DNA of 64,000 nucleotides from Methanoregula sp. (GTDB lineage: Archaea > Halobacteriota > Methanomicrobia > Methanomicrobiales > Methanospirillaceae): assembly GCF_028679125.1 (NCBI RefSeq), contig NZ_JAJRCG010000006.1, forward strand, positions 1 through 64,000, in the 5' to 3' direction. Below, one piece after another: positions 16,629 to 25,243 of the stretch. The position numbers and the translations under genes were made by a program. The notes under the pieces are model-generated. The model searched no databases. It was not told the origin of the DNA and worked only from the letters and a program-made list of their open reading frames with translations. The first letter of the stretch is position 1. The number at the start of each line of letters is the position of its first letter.

Positions 16629-17417
16629 TTATTTATCTTTCCCGAACCACTCCTCGCTCTCCCGTGCTGCTTCGAGAAGGCGAATTGTGTACGGATCGGA
16701 AGGCCGGCGCAGGATCGCATCGGTCTTCCCGGACTCCACGAGTCTTCCTTCGTGCAGTACCGCCATGGAATCGCTCATCCTCCCAATGAGCTGGAGATCG
16801 TGGGAGATGAAGAGGAGCGTGAGATTCATCCTCTTCTGGAGCACCTGGACAAGACTCAGGATCTGTGCCTGGACTGAGAGATCGAGCGCCGCGGTCGGCT
16901 CATCAAGGACAAGGAACTCCGGTTCCAGCGCAATAGCCCGGGCAAGCGCAGCCCGCTGCTTCTGGCCGCCGGAGAGCTCGAACGGGCGGCGGTCAGCGAG
17001 CTCCGGTTGCAGGCCCACCATCCCGAACAGCTCTATGACCCGGTCGTCACGCTCATGCCGGCCGGCCTTCTGCCAGACCACGAGCGGTTCGGCAACGGAT
17101 GCCCCGATCGTGAGCCGGGGATCGAGCGAGGTATCGGGATCCTGGAACACGATCTGCATCCGGGGCCGGAGCTGCCGCAGGGCCGGTTTTTTCAGTGCAA
17201 GCAGGTCGATCCCGTCAAACACGATCCTTCCTGCGCTTGGCTCCACGAGCCGGATCATCATCCTCGCGAGCGTTGACTTCCCGCTGCCGCTCTCGCCCGC
17301 AAGCCCCAGGGTCTCGCCTTTCCGGATGGCAAGCGACACGTCATTGACAACATATGCTCGTTTCCTGCACAGGAACCCTGATGAATAATACTTCGAGACC
17401 GAGGTGAGTTCAATCAT
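16629..17417 (-). CDS. Peptide/nickel-type ABC transporter ATPase (OppF/DppF/NikE-like)
   Basis: 262 aa with a full set of ABC motifs: Walker A GESGSGKST (about 39-47), Q-loop VFQDPDTSLDP, signature ELSGGQKQRAALARA, Walker B FLVLDEPTAALD and switch His in FISHDLQL. It powers import of the ligand captured by the binding protein at 20165. It overlaps the preceding ATPase gene by 8 bp and ends the five-gene unit. The order (binding protein, two permeases, two ATPases) is the usual Dpp/Opp/Nik layout. It lacks the C-terminal cysteine-containing extension seen in the partner ATPase. Confidence 0.92.
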   Translation of the reverse strand: MIELTSVSKYYSSGFLCRKRAYVVNDVSLAIRKGETLGLAGESGSGKSTLARMMIRLVEPSAGRIVFDGIDLLALKKPALRQLRPRMQIVFQDPDTSLDPRLTIGASVAEPLVVWQKAGRHERDDRVIELFGMVGLQPELADRRPFELSGGQKQRAALARAIALEPEFLVLDEPTAALDLSVQAQILSLVQVLQKRMNLTLLFISHDLQLIGRMSDSMAVLHEGRLVESGKTDAILRRPSDPYTIRLLEAARESEEWFGKDK

Positions 17418-18345
17418 ACCGGAGACACCTGACCTGCCGGTTGTTCCCGGACTTCTTCAGGGAGGGATGGGTCGAGTTGCACCGGTCCATGGCACTTGAG
17501 CATCGCGGGCAGAACCGGCAGCCGTGCGGCACCTGCCCCGGTGCCGGGCTCATCCCGGGAATCGGGTGGAACCCTGCGGACGGGGATGACGCGAGGAGCC
17601 CCTGCGTGTACGGGTGCATGGGATGCCGGAACAGCTCATGGGTCGGGCCGTACTCCACGATCTCTCCCGCATACAGCACGGCCGTATGGGATGCAAGAGC
17701 GGATGCGGTCCCGAGATCATGGGTGATCAAAAGGAGCGTCCGGTCCTGCATCACAGACTTAAGGAGCCGGAGCGTCTGGGCCTTCACCAGCGCATCGAGC
17801 CCGGAAGTCGGCTCGTCCGCAATCACCAGATCCGGATTGCAGGCAAGCGCCATGGCGATCAGGATACGCTCCCGCATGCCCCCGGAGAATTCGTGCGGGT
17901 ACTTCTGCATATTCTCTTTTGGGCGCTCGATCCCCAGGCTCGTGAGCAGCCGGATCACCTCCCGCTCCAGGCCCTCGCCCCTGCATGACGTGTGAAGGGT
18001 GAGGGATTCTGCGATCTGGTCGCCAACCGTAAGGACCGGGTTGAGGGCGAATGCGGAGTTCTGGGAGATCATGGCGATCTTTTTCCCGCGGATCTGCTGC
18101 ATCTCCCGCTCGGAAGCCCGCAGGATATCCCGGCCGGCATACAGGGCGGATCCCGTGATCCGGGCATTCGACGGGAGCAAGCGCATCACCGACATCCCAA
18201 ACACGGTCTTGCCGCACCCCGATTCCCCGATCAAAGCCACCCGTTCGCCCGTGTTGATCGCAAAATCAATGTGGTCAAGCACCGGCACCGTGCCGGACCT
18301 GCTCTCGAACTGCACGGACAGGTCCGCGATCGCAAGCAGGCTCAT
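17410..18345 (-). CDS. Peptide/nickel-type ABC transporter ATPase (OppD/DppD/NikD-like)
   Basis: 311 aa. Walker A GESGCGKT (about 38-45), Q-loop ISQNSAFALNP, signature EFSGGMRERILIAMA, Walker B LVIADEPTSGLD, switch LLITHD. The last 60 aa form the oligopeptide/dipeptide transporter C-terminal extension with CRFCPRCSSAMDRC; in some relatives such cysteines bind an iron-sulfur cluster. Its ATG overlaps the stop of the permease gene by 4 bp. It acts as a heterodimer with the ATPase at 16629 under the two permeases. Confidence 0.92.
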   Translation of the reverse strand: MSLLAIADLSVQFESRSGTVPVLDHIDFAINTGERVALIGESGCGKTVFGMSVMRLLPSNARITGSALYAGRDILRASEREMQQIRGKKIAMISQNSAFALNPVLTVGDQIAESLTLHTSCRGEGLEREVIRLLTSLGIERPKENMQKYPHEFSGGMRERILIAMALACNPDLVIADEPTSGLDALVKAQTLRLLKSVMQDRTLLLITHDLGTASALASHTAVLYAGEIVEYGPTHELFRHPMHPYTQGLLASSPSAGFHPIPGMSPAPGQVPHGCRFCPRCSSAMDRCNSTHPSLKKSGNNRQVRCLRYD

Positions 18346-19163
18346 ATGCGGTTCACCTCCAGCCGGGGATTGAAAGATTCCTCAAGACTGTAACCGGCAA
18401 GCGCAAGGGCAAGCGAGATCCCGACAACCGCGAGGCCGGGCGGGAGGATCCACCACCAGAGACCAAGGGAGAGTGCCCCGCCGGAATAGGCGTTCTGGAT
18501 CATCGAACCCCAGTCTACGGTCATGGTATCCCAGAGCCCGATAAAGCTGAGCCCCACCCCCATTACGAGAAAATGCTGCGAGGCCGTGACGAACTTTACG
18601 GTCACGATAGGCATCAGGTTGGGAAGGATGTGGCGGGACATGATACGAAGATCAGAAGCGCCGATCGATTTTGCCCCTTCGATAAACGGCGTCTCCGCAA
18701 GCGAGAGCGCCGGGGCCCGGATGAGACGGATCCCGTGGATGCTCCCGAGGACCCCCATCACGATACTGACCTGCACTACCCCGGGATTAAAGAAGGTTGT
18801 CAGCACGATAAGCAGCGGGAAGATGGGGATGGGCATCAGGACATCGAGGACCCGGCAGACCACCTCGTCGACACTGCCCCCGTAATACCCGAGGACAATA
18901 CCGGCACAGGTGCTGATCGAGACCGACAACAGCGCAGAGCAGAACCCGAAGATCAGGGTGACCTGCGATCCGTACACCAGCTGGGAAAAGATATCCTGGC
19001 CCACGTTGTTTGTCCCGAGCAGGTGTTCGCTGTCCGGGGGCTGGAGGGGAGCGCCGACAATCGCCGTGGCACCATAGGGTGCGATGAAGGGAGCCAAAAG
19101 CGCGACCGCGAAGTAGAGGAACAGAATCGCAACACTTACCCGGAGGAGAATATTCCGGGTCAT
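18342..19163 (-). CDS. Peptide/nickel-type ABC transporter permease (DppC/NikC-like)
   Basis: 273 aa from ATG at 19163, which overlaps the stop of the other permease gene (ATGA). The frame stays open far upstream, but that part is the shadow of the neighbouring permease. About six membrane segments are predicted; the first is FLYFAVALLAPFIAPY, followed by the typical DppC periplasmic sentence HLLGTNNVGQDIFSQLVYGS and the EAA-like loop LSLAETPFIEGAKSIGASD with HILPNLMPI. With the protein at 19160 it forms the membrane channel of the importer. Confidence 0.92.
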   Translation of the reverse strand: MTRNILLRVSVAILFLYFAVALLAPFIAPYGATAIVGAPLQPPDSEHLLGTNNVGQDIFSQLVYGSQVTLIFGFCSALLSVSISTCAGIVLGYYGGSVDEVVCRVLDVLMPIPIFPLLIVLTTFFNPGVVQVSIVMGVLGSIHGIRLIRAPALSLAETPFIEGAKSIGASDLRIMSRHILPNLMPIVTVKFVTASQHFLVMGVGLSFIGLWDTMTVDWGSMIQNAYSGGALSLGLWWWILPPGLAVVGISLALALAGYSLEESFNPRLEVNRI

Positions 19164-20140
19164 TGGCCGCCCATCCTGATCCGCGGATCGAGATATGAAA
19201 CAAGAATATCGGCAACCAGCATGGCGCCAATGGTCATGAGGGCATCCAGGAGGAAGATCCCTTCGAGAAGGGGCAGGTCCCGCATCGTGAGCGCTTCGGT
19301 GGTCAGGAGCCCGATCCCCGGCCAGGAGAAGACCGTCTCGATGAAGACATTGCCCATGATGATGCCGGCAACCTGGAAGGTCGTCATCGTCACCATGGGC
19401 AGGAGGGCGTTCTTCAGCGCATGGTTCCAGAGGACCGCATGCTCGTCCAGCCCCTTTGCCCGGGCCGTCGTGATGTAATCCTCGCCGATGACCGCGATCA
19501 TCGAATTGCGCATCACGTAGTAGTTCCCGGTCGCGACAAAGGAAGTCATCAGGCAGATCGGGAGGATGGCATGGTACAGGACATCCCACGGGTCCAGGCC
19601 GGAATCCAGGACGCTGATGCTGGAGAATCCCCCGAGCGGGAACCACTGCAGGGAAAAGGCAAAGACCCACACCGCCATGATTGCCCACCAGAATTCCGGG
19701 ATCGCACGGAATACGATCATGAAATTGAAGAGCGCCAGGTCCTTTTTTCCCCCGGACCTCCACCCGGACCATGCCCCGAGCACGATGCCGATGATAATCC
19801 CAAAGAGGACTGCGGGGAGCAGGATGACGAGCGACCAGGTGAGTTTCTCCATGATCAGGGGAAAGACCGGGAGGCCGTACTGGTACGAGTACCCCCACTG
19901 CCCCTGCAGAATATTGTAAATATAGATGAGGTACTGTTCCCAGGGGGGACGGTCAAGCCCGTACTGCTGGTAAAACTGCGCTACAACTTCCTTGGGCAGG
20001 GTGTTCGATAAGGAGAGGAGGTAATTGGTGATATAATCCCCGGGCATCAGGTGCAGGATGAAAAACGTAATCGAAACGCAGACGAAGAACGCGGCACCGC
20101 TATAGCCGATCCTCCGCAGCAGGTACTGCCCATCGATCAT
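19160..20140 (-). CDS. Peptide/nickel-type ABC transporter permease (DppB/NikB-like)
   Basis: 326 aa, the normal DppB length. It has an N-terminal membrane helix (GAAFFVCVSITFFILHL) followed by the DppB signature PGDYI, an extracellular loop with YQQYGLDRPPWEQYL, and the coupling loop VIGEDYITTARAKGLDEHAVLW before HALKNALLPMVT. A GLLTTEALTMRDLPLLEGIFLL segment near the end is also typical. Second gene of the transporter unit, 25 bp after the binding-protein gene. Confidence 0.92.
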   Translation of the reverse strand: MIDGQYLLRRIGYSGAAFFVCVSITFFILHLMPGDYITNYLLSLSNTLPKEVVAQFYQQYGLDRPPWEQYLIYIYNILQGQWGYSYQYGLPVFPLIMEKLTWSLVILLPAVLFGIIIGIVLGAWSGWRSGGKKDLALFNFMIVFRAIPEFWWAIMAVWVFAFSLQWFPLGGFSSISVLDSGLDPWDVLYHAILPICLMTSFVATGNYYVMRNSMIAVIGEDYITTARAKGLDEHAVLWNHALKNALLPMVTMTTFQVAGIIMGNVFIETVFSWPGIGLLTTEALTMRDLPLLEGIFLLDALMTIGAMLVADILVSYLDPRIRMGGQ

Positions 20141-20164
20141 GCCACTCCGTACGGATTACCCCGG

Positions 20165-21802
20165 TCACTGCACCGGGGTAAGGTTGGTCAGCACCCGCGG
20201 ATCCGTGACCGTATAGTATCCCGGCCCGAGATCCCACCCGGTGAACCGGTCGGAACGGTACGCGACAATCGTATCGGATGTACAGATCGGGACGGTCGGA
20301 ATATCCTCGGCAAGAATATCCTGGAGCTGGTATGCCATCCGCAGGATCGCCTGCTGGTCTGCGGTATTATGAATCGAATCCAGCAGGGCATTGTACCTGG
20401 CATTGTTGTAATTGTAATAATTCGTCTCCTGGAGGGGAGTGACCGCAAAATCCGACAGCGCATCTGCATCGTCATGCAGGGTCACCGGGAATGAATCGAT
20501 GAAGACCGCGTTGGCACCGACTGCTTTGCGGTACTGCTTCTTGTCTTCGTACGCAACCGTGCTCACCTTAATCCCGAGGGTGCCCCAGTCATTCTTCAGG
20601 ACCGATACGATCTTCTGGATATTGCTGTCCGAGCTCAGGGTGTTCATCGGGATGGTCAGGGTAACCGCTTTCCCATCCGGGCTCAGGAGGGTCCCCTCAT
20701 TGTCCCAAGTAAACCCGGCACTCTTCAGGATCTCCCGAGCCTCGGTCAGGTTATAATTATACATCCCTACGTCAGCCGGGTTCACGTAACTGCCGGCAAG
20801 GCTGGGGACCAGGAAGGTGGTCTCGGTAGGCCTGCCGGTGCCGAACAGGGAACTGATCAGGTCACGGTTGACAGCATGGCTCATTGCTTTCCTGAAGGCG
20901 GTGATGTTGGATGGGTACTGCCCGAGGTTGAAAGCAACTTCGTATGCACCGGTATCGTTGATCGTGTACATGGCGATATTCTTCTCGCCCTTCAGGCTCT
21001 CTGCCACGGCGGGAGTGATATCGGAGACAACATCGACCTCGCCGTTCTTCAGGGCAAGCACCTGGCTGTCCGGGTTGGTGATCACCTTGAGGACCACTCC
21101 GGTGACCTGCGCCTTCTTTCCGTAGTAGGCATCGTTTCTCAGCAGCCGGACATACCCGGCGGTGTCCTGGTCAAAGACAAACGGGCCGGTGCCGATGAAC
21201 TGGTTATCCTCGTAGTGCTGCGGGTCGGTGATGTTCTGCCAGATGTGCTGGGGGGAGATCGTGATACCCGGCTGGCGCGAGATCTGGTCGAGGAACCCGG
21301 AATAGGAAGTTTTCAGCGTGACGACTGCCGTGTTGTCATCGGGACAGTCAACAGTCTCTACGTCATGGAGTACGTATGCCAGCGTGAGGTTGTTAGCTTT
21401 CATGTAATCATTGGTGAACTTCACATCGGCACAGGTGAACGGGACGCCATCGCTCCATGAGGCATCCTTCACAAGGTGAAAGGTCCAGACTTTTGCATCG
21501 GCAGAGATATCCCAGCTTTCTGCAAGAGCGGGATCGAACGTGCCGTTGAGATCCTTGATGACAAGCCCCTGGTAAACCCCCGGAGGGGTCCCGCCTTTCT
21601 GCATGTTGCTGGAATAGGTAATGGATGAGGACGAGTCCTCAGGAATGATGACTTCTGTCGTGGACGGGGTCTTCGTCACACTGCCGGCAGCAGTGCCAGA
21701 CCCTGTACCCCATGCAGCAACGCATATGGCAGCAATTCCGATGATGCATAAACACGCGTAGATAATGATACGGTTTCTCTTCAGGTCTGGCTTTTGTTCC
21801 AT
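20165..21802 (-). CDS. ABC transporter substrate-binding protein, family 5 (DppA/OppA/NikA-like)
   Basis: 545 aa. An N-terminal hydrophobic segment IIIYACLCIIGIAAICVAAW anchors or exports it, and a Ser/Thr-rich linker follows. The family 5 core is clear: VYQGLVIKDLNGTFDPALAESWDIS, DAKVWTFHLVKDASWSDGVPFTCADV and FRKAMSHAVNRDLIS. It should capture the transported ligand outside the membrane. Family members bind peptides, nickel complexes, sugars or heme; the pocket cannot be assigned by eye, although nickel would suit a methanogen. The start codon is followed upstream by an A/T-rich TTAAATAAACC box near 21855. First gene of the unit. Confidence 0.9.
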   Translation of the reverse strand: MEQKPDLKRNRIIIYACLCIIGIAAICVAAWGTGSGTAAGSVTKTPSTTEVIIPEDSSSSITYSSNMQKGGTPPGVYQGLVIKDLNGTFDPALAESWDISADAKVWTFHLVKDASWSDGVPFTCADVKFTNDYMKANNLTLAYVLHDVETVDCPDDNTAVVTLKTSYSGFLDQISRQPGITISPQHIWQNITDPQHYEDNQFIGTGPFVFDQDTAGYVRLLRNDAYYGKKAQVTGVVLKVITNPDSQVLALKNGEVDVVSDITPAVAESLKGEKNIAMYTINDTGAYEVAFNLGQYPSNITAFRKAMSHAVNRDLISSLFGTGRPTETTFLVPSLAGSYVNPADVGMYNYNLTEAREILKSAGFTWDNEGTLLSPDGKAVTLTIPMNTLSSDSNIQKIVSVLKNDWGTLGIKVSTVAYEDKKQYRKAVGANAVFIDSFPVTLHDDADALSDFAVTPLQETNYYNYNNARYNALLDSIHNTADQQAILRMAYQLQDILAEDIPTVPICTSDTIVAYRSDRFTGWDLGPGYYTVTDPRVLTNLTPVQ

Positions 21803-21945
21803 GAATCTTCACCCAAAACGGTACTCCGAGTAGCCAGTACCAATCGACCACGGGTTTATTTAACCATTTTTGTTTAATTTTTACTGAAGTAAAACACATT
21901 TCCTAAAACTTATAAGATCGCACTTCCAAACGGAGTCTGATACAT

Positions 21946-22365
21946 ATGGGCTCGCAAAAAGATGTCATGGAACTGTTTGCGGAGCGCGATCTCCGCCAGA
22001 TTTTTTCCGAACGCGATGGATGGAAGATAACACCGGCCAGCACCACCAAATCTGACGGGGTACTGTACCGTATCTCCCGGAGCAAATGGGTTGGCGAGGA
22101 AGTCGCCTTTGTTGCCGCATCGTTCACGCAGGTTCCTTCTGATGAGACGATCGCAGCACTCGATACCCTGCCAAACGGCAGCAACACCGCCCGCATAAAG
22201 AAATACCTGCTCACACCGCAGGCAACCGATACCTCGTGCGTCCCGCCCCATGTCCGGGTCATGCCGATGCAGGCATTTGCCTTTGTGCAGGGAGAACTGG
22301 TCTGGCTGACAAAGAAGAAGAATGCCAAGAAATTCACTGCACCGGAACAGGCTGCCACAGCGTAA
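21946..22365 (+). CDS. Conserved hypothetical protein
   Basis: 139 aa, soluble, no cysteine pairs except a single Cys near 99. The sequence MGSQKDVMELFAERDLRQIFSERDGWKITPAS and the ending VWLTKKKNAKKF do not match a domain I can name. A TATA-like CTTATAAG lies about 35 nt upstream and the gene is divergent from the ABC importer. The next gene on the same strand begins 30 bp after its stop. Function unknown. Confidence 0.65.
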   Translation: MGSQKDVMELFAERDLRQIFSERDGWKITPASTTKSDGVLYRISRSKWVGEEVAFVAASFTQVPSDETIAALDTLPNGSNTARIKKYLLTPQATDTSCVPPHVRVMPMQAFAFVQGELVWLTKKKNAKKFTAPEQAATA

Positions 22366-22394
22366 CCTGCGCTCACCCTTCTTTTTCACCGTTA

Positions 22395-23138
22395 ATGATC
22401 ACCCGTCATCATGTCGTGCTCGGGCTGTTCTGCAGCCTGATCCTGGGCAGCGCCATAGCGGAGATGAATCCGGTTCCTGCGGTTCTCGTGACCACAGGGA
22501 CGGTTGCCGGTGTCATTCTCCCGGATATCCACATGACGCGATCAAAAAGCAACATTCTCCGGAGGATGGGATGGTGGGTCGTCCGGGCAGGCAGATGGAT
22601 CTGTGTGCCGGTACTGTGTTTTATCTACCGCCGGTTCCTGAACATCGCGTGCGAACCGGATGACAAGCGGCTGACCCATTCCCTCCCGGGGATTGTCGGG
22701 TATTTCGTGATCCTGGCCGTAATTACATCTCTCCTCACGATCCCGTTCAGGAGTTTTATTTCGGTCTCCATGGTCATGGTGTTTCTCGGGGGACTGCTGC
22801 TGGGACTCCTCCTTCACCTTGGCCAGGATCTCTGCACCCACAAGGGAATCTTCCCGTTCTACCCGTTCAATGACATCCGGTTTGCCGGGTCCATCCGGCC
22901 CTGCGACATATTCGATAAAAGAATTCCCCGCATTCAGATCTGCCACGGGCTGGTCCTTATCCTCTTTCTTGTGCTCCTGTATACCCTGCACTGGCCGATC
23001 TACGACCTGCTGATCTGCAGTTACCTGGGTGTCTGTACCTGTATCGGGTACATGTTCTGCGTTTCAGAGATCAGCATCAAAAGACCCTTGAGGGATAATT
23101 CCGTCAGCCCGTATGCAGCCGCTGTGCGGAGAACCTGA
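22395..23138 (+). CDS. Membrane-bound metal-dependent hydrolase, YdjM-like
   Basis: 247 aa from ATG at 22395. About five membrane segments (for example VVLGLFCSLILGSAIAEM, MVMVFLGGLLLGLLLHLG, ICHGLVLILFLVLLYTL) and the YdjM/PF04307 pattern: VILPDIH near 45, RLTHSLPGI near 100 and LHLGQDLCTHKGIFPFYPF near 145, which supply His/Asp ligands. Such proteins are annotated as membrane-embedded hydrolases; E. coli YdjM is an SOS gene of unknown reaction. The hydrolase role is inferred only from family. Confidence 0.78.
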   Translation: MITRHHVVLGLFCSLILGSAIAEMNPVPAVLVTTGTVAGVILPDIHMTRSKSNILRRMGWWVVRAGRWICVPVLCFIYRRFLNIACEPDDKRLTHSLPGIVGYFVILAVITSLLTIPFRSFISVSMVMVFLGGLLLGLLLHLGQDLCTHKGIFPFYPFNDIRFAGSIRPCDIFDKRIPRIQICHGLVLILFLVLLYTLHWPIYDLLICSYLGVCTCIGYMFCVSEISIKRPLRDNSVSPYAAAVRRT

Positions 23139-23239
23139 CGCGATCGGGTAAGCTCTGGGTCAGGGACAGATGCAGATTCCCGCAGTAAAAGTACAGCGCT
23201 AAGAAAAATCGTGAACGCCAAAAAACGATTGCGGGCTCA

Positions 23240-23662
23240 TCAGGAGTTTTTTCCCGCACCGTGCGCATGCTCGCCCGGCACCCACCGCCCGCCATCTTTG
23301 GTGAGTTCCTTCTTCCAGATCGGGACGCCCTTCTTGATCTCCTCGATGATATAGCGCGAGCCTGCGTACGCATCGGGGCGGTGACCGGCGCTGACCACGA
23401 TGATGAGGATATTCTCGCTGACAGAGAGCCTGCCGATCCGGTGGATGATATCAACGTGGAGAAGGTTGTGCAGCCGTGTTGCATCGCCTGCGATCTTCTC
23501 CAGTTCCCTGAGGGCTACTTCCTCGTAGGCCTCCAGTTCCATCTCCCGGATGTTATCGTCACGGACTACGCCGTCAAAGACAACAACCGCACCGGTCCCG
23601 GCACTCTTGGCCGCGCTTATCAGGTTCCCGATATCCACATCTTCATGCTGGATGGCAATCAT
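23240..23662 (-). CDS. moaE: Molybdopterin synthase catalytic subunit MoaE
   Basis: 140 aa, normal length. The sequence has GTGAVVVFDGVVRD, LELEAYEEVA-like MELEAYEEVALREL, HRIGRLSVSENILIIVVSAGHR and the terminal catalytic lysine block GVPIWKKELTKDGGRWVPG, in which the two lysines and the Trp are hallmarks of MoaE. It transfers sulfur from MoaD thiocarboxylate to cyclic pyranopterin phosphate to give molybdopterin, needed here for formate dehydrogenase and formylmethanofuran dehydrogenase. It follows moaD by 15 bp. Confidence 0.93.
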   Translation of the reverse strand: MIAIQHEDVDIGNLISAAKSAGTGAVVVFDGVVRDDNIREMELEAYEEVALRELEKIAGDATRLHNLLHVDIIHRIGRLSVSENILIIVVSAGHRPDAYAGSRYIIEEIKKGVPIWKKELTKDGGRWVPGEHAHGAGKNS

Positions 23663-23677
23663 GTCAAACCCCTGTCC

Positions 23678-23956
23678 TCACCCACCGGCAACCGGCGGGA
23701 AGACCGCAATCTCATCGCCGTCAACAACAGCCGTCTTTCCCGCATCGGCAATCTCGACGCGTTTGCCATTCCGCATCACGATGACGAACTCGCGGAAGCT
23801 GCCCTGCTCGTCGAAGATGGCATCATACCCTTCTTTGTTCTTCTGTGCAATATCCCGGACAAGGTTTGCCAGGACTGTCCCGTTCCCGGGCTCTGTGATG
23901 ATATCCGTCCCGAGCAGTTCCCGGAACCGTGCAAAAAAACGTACTTTTACGGTCAT
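23678..23956 (-). CDS. moaD: Molybdopterin synthase sulfur carrier MoaD
   Basis: 92 aa with a ubiquitin-like fold: KVRFFARFRELLGTD at the N-terminus, NGKRVEIADAGKTAVVDGDEIAVFPPVAGG at the end. The terminal Gly-Gly is the site of adenylation and thiocarboxylation. It overlaps the ThiF/MoeB gene by 4 bp, so the E1-like enzyme and its carrier are coupled. Confidence 0.93.
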   Translation of the reverse strand: MTVKVRFFARFRELLGTDIITEPGNGTVLANLVRDIAQKNKEGYDAIFDEQGSFREFVIVMRNGKRVEIADAGKTAVVDGDEIAVFPPVAGG

Positions 23957-24702
23957 TTCTTCTTCCCCTCACTCTTTTTTGCTGATCCGCAGGCAGGGCA
24001 TGCCGGGTTCCTGGCAATGGCGATCTCCTCAGCGGTCGAGGTCAGCCCGTCCCAGATGAAGAGACGACCGGACAACAGCTTCCCGCTCTTGGTGAGATAC
24101 TTGATCACCTCGGTTGCCTGCACCGTCCCGATGACACCCGGGGTCACGCCGACCACCGGGAAGACCTCCTTTGGCGGGGCTTTCGGGAAGATGCATTCAA
24201 GGCAGGGGGTTTCCCCCGGCAGGATCGTGGTCACCTGCCCGTAGAACCCCCGGATGGCTCCATGGAAGAACGGGATCTTCTTCTCAAGCGCCGTCCGGTT
24301 CAGCAGGTAGCGGACGGGATAGTTATCCATAGCATCGACAATTCCGTCGGCCCTGCCCACAAGGTCGCGGACGTTTTCAGCGCTGATGGTTGTGTCGATC
24401 GCATTGATGGTGATGTCCGGATTATACTCCCGCAGTTTTGCAATGGCGGAGACCGTCTTCTTCTTCCCCACATCCCGGTCGGTGTGCAGGATCTGGCGGT
24501 TCAGGTTGGACTGGTCAACGCGATCCATGTCCACGATCGTGATCGTTCCCACGCCGGCAACCGCGAGATAGATGGCAATGGGCGAGCCAAGACCTCCCGC
24601 CCCGGCAATGAAGATATGCGCACCTTTCAGCCGCTCCTGCCCCTCCTCACCGAAGAGGAGGATCTGCCGCTTGTACCGTTCGCGTTCACGCTCTGAAAAC
24701 AT
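23953..24702 (-). CDS. ThiF/MoeB/HesA-family adenylyltransferase
   Basis: 249 aa. The ATP-binding loop GAGGLGSPIAIYLAVAGVG (about 35-53), the Arg/Asn finger SNLNRQILH, DAMDNYPVRYLLN and Zn-binding CLEC and CPAC pairs place it in the MoeB/ThiF group. It adenylates the C-terminal glycine of a ubiquitin-like sulfur carrier, most likely the adjacent MoaD. The segment where MoeB proteins usually carry a cysteine (before PGVIGT) reads EVFPVVGVTPGVIG and has none. The same enzyme may also serve the ThiS-like carrier at 29559, since no second E1-like gene is visible. Confidence 0.9.
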   Translation of the reverse strand: MFSERERERYKRQILLFGEEGQERLKGAHIFIAGAGGLGSPIAIYLAVAGVGTITIVDMDRVDQSNLNRQILHTDRDVGKKKTVSAIAKLREYNPDITINAIDTTISAENVRDLVGRADGIVDAMDNYPVRYLLNRTALEKKIPFFHGAIRGFYGQVTTILPGETPCLECIFPKAPPKEVFPVVGVTPGVIGTVQATEVIKYLTKSGKLLSGRLFIWDGLTSTAEEIAIARNPACPACGSAKKSEGKKK

Positions 24703-24805
24703 GATTCACCAGTTGCCGTATCGCTGATCTCCTGTTGGATGAGGCGATTATATATGCCGTCTTGTTCCGGCGGGGGTTACCGCTATCCGGTTCCTGCCAT
24801 CACAT

Positions 24806-25243
24806 CTAGTGCTGGCAGGTTGCGCCTTCCCCATCCTCATCATGGGAGTGGGGATTCTTCTCTTCCCAGAGAGGGAGGCCCTGCTTCTTCCGGTATGCGT
24901 TGATCGCCTTGTGGATGCCTTCCTCGGCCAGAACCGAGCAGTGCATCTTGATCGGTGGAAGGCCTTCGAGGGCTTCCGCGACTGCCTTGTTGGAGACCTC
25001 CCAGGCCTCTTCGAGCGTCTTGCCCCGGACCAGTTCCGTTGCCATGCTGCTCGATGCGATCGCAGCCCCGCAGCCAAAGGTCTTGAACTTCGCGTCGGTG
25101 ATGACGTTGTTCTCGATCTTCAGGTAAATGTTCATGATGTCCCCGCAGACCGGGTTACCAACCTCGCCGACACCGTCAGCGTTCTCGATCTCACCCACGT
25201 TCCGCGGGTGTTTGAAATGGTCCATGACCTTGTCACTGTACAT
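24806..25243 (-). CDS. iscU: Iron-sulfur cluster scaffold IscU
   Basis: 145 aa from ATG at 25243 (MYSDKVMDHFKHPRNVG), with AAGGAAGGTGG upstream; the open frame continues upstream only inside the desulfurase gene. The three cluster ligands are present in NPVCGD, TFGCGAA and KMHCSVLA, together with the conserved Asp after the first Cys. A His-rich tail (NPHSHDEDGEGATCQH) is extra. It receives sulfur from the cysteine desulfurase, whose gene it overlaps by 11 bp, and iron to build clusters. Confidence 0.93.
   Translation of the reverse strand: MYSDKVMDHFKHPRNVGEIENADGVGEVGNPVCGDIMNIYLKIENNVITDAKFKTFGCGAAIASSSMATELVRGKTLEEAWEVSNKAVAEALEGLPPIKMHCSVLAEEGIHKAINAYRKKQGLPLWEEKNPHSHDEDGEGATCQH

Noticed and set aside
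18573-19478. 301-codon plus-strand frame inside the ABC permease genes
   Set aside because: Rich in Arg, Asp, His and Gly without hydrophobic core, typical of antisense to membrane-protein genes.
18342-19898. 518-codon reading that extends the DppC-like permease upstream
   Set aside because: Residues before MTRNILLRV are the out-of-frame shadow of the neighbouring permease gene; the ATGA overlap at 19160-19163 gives the natural start.
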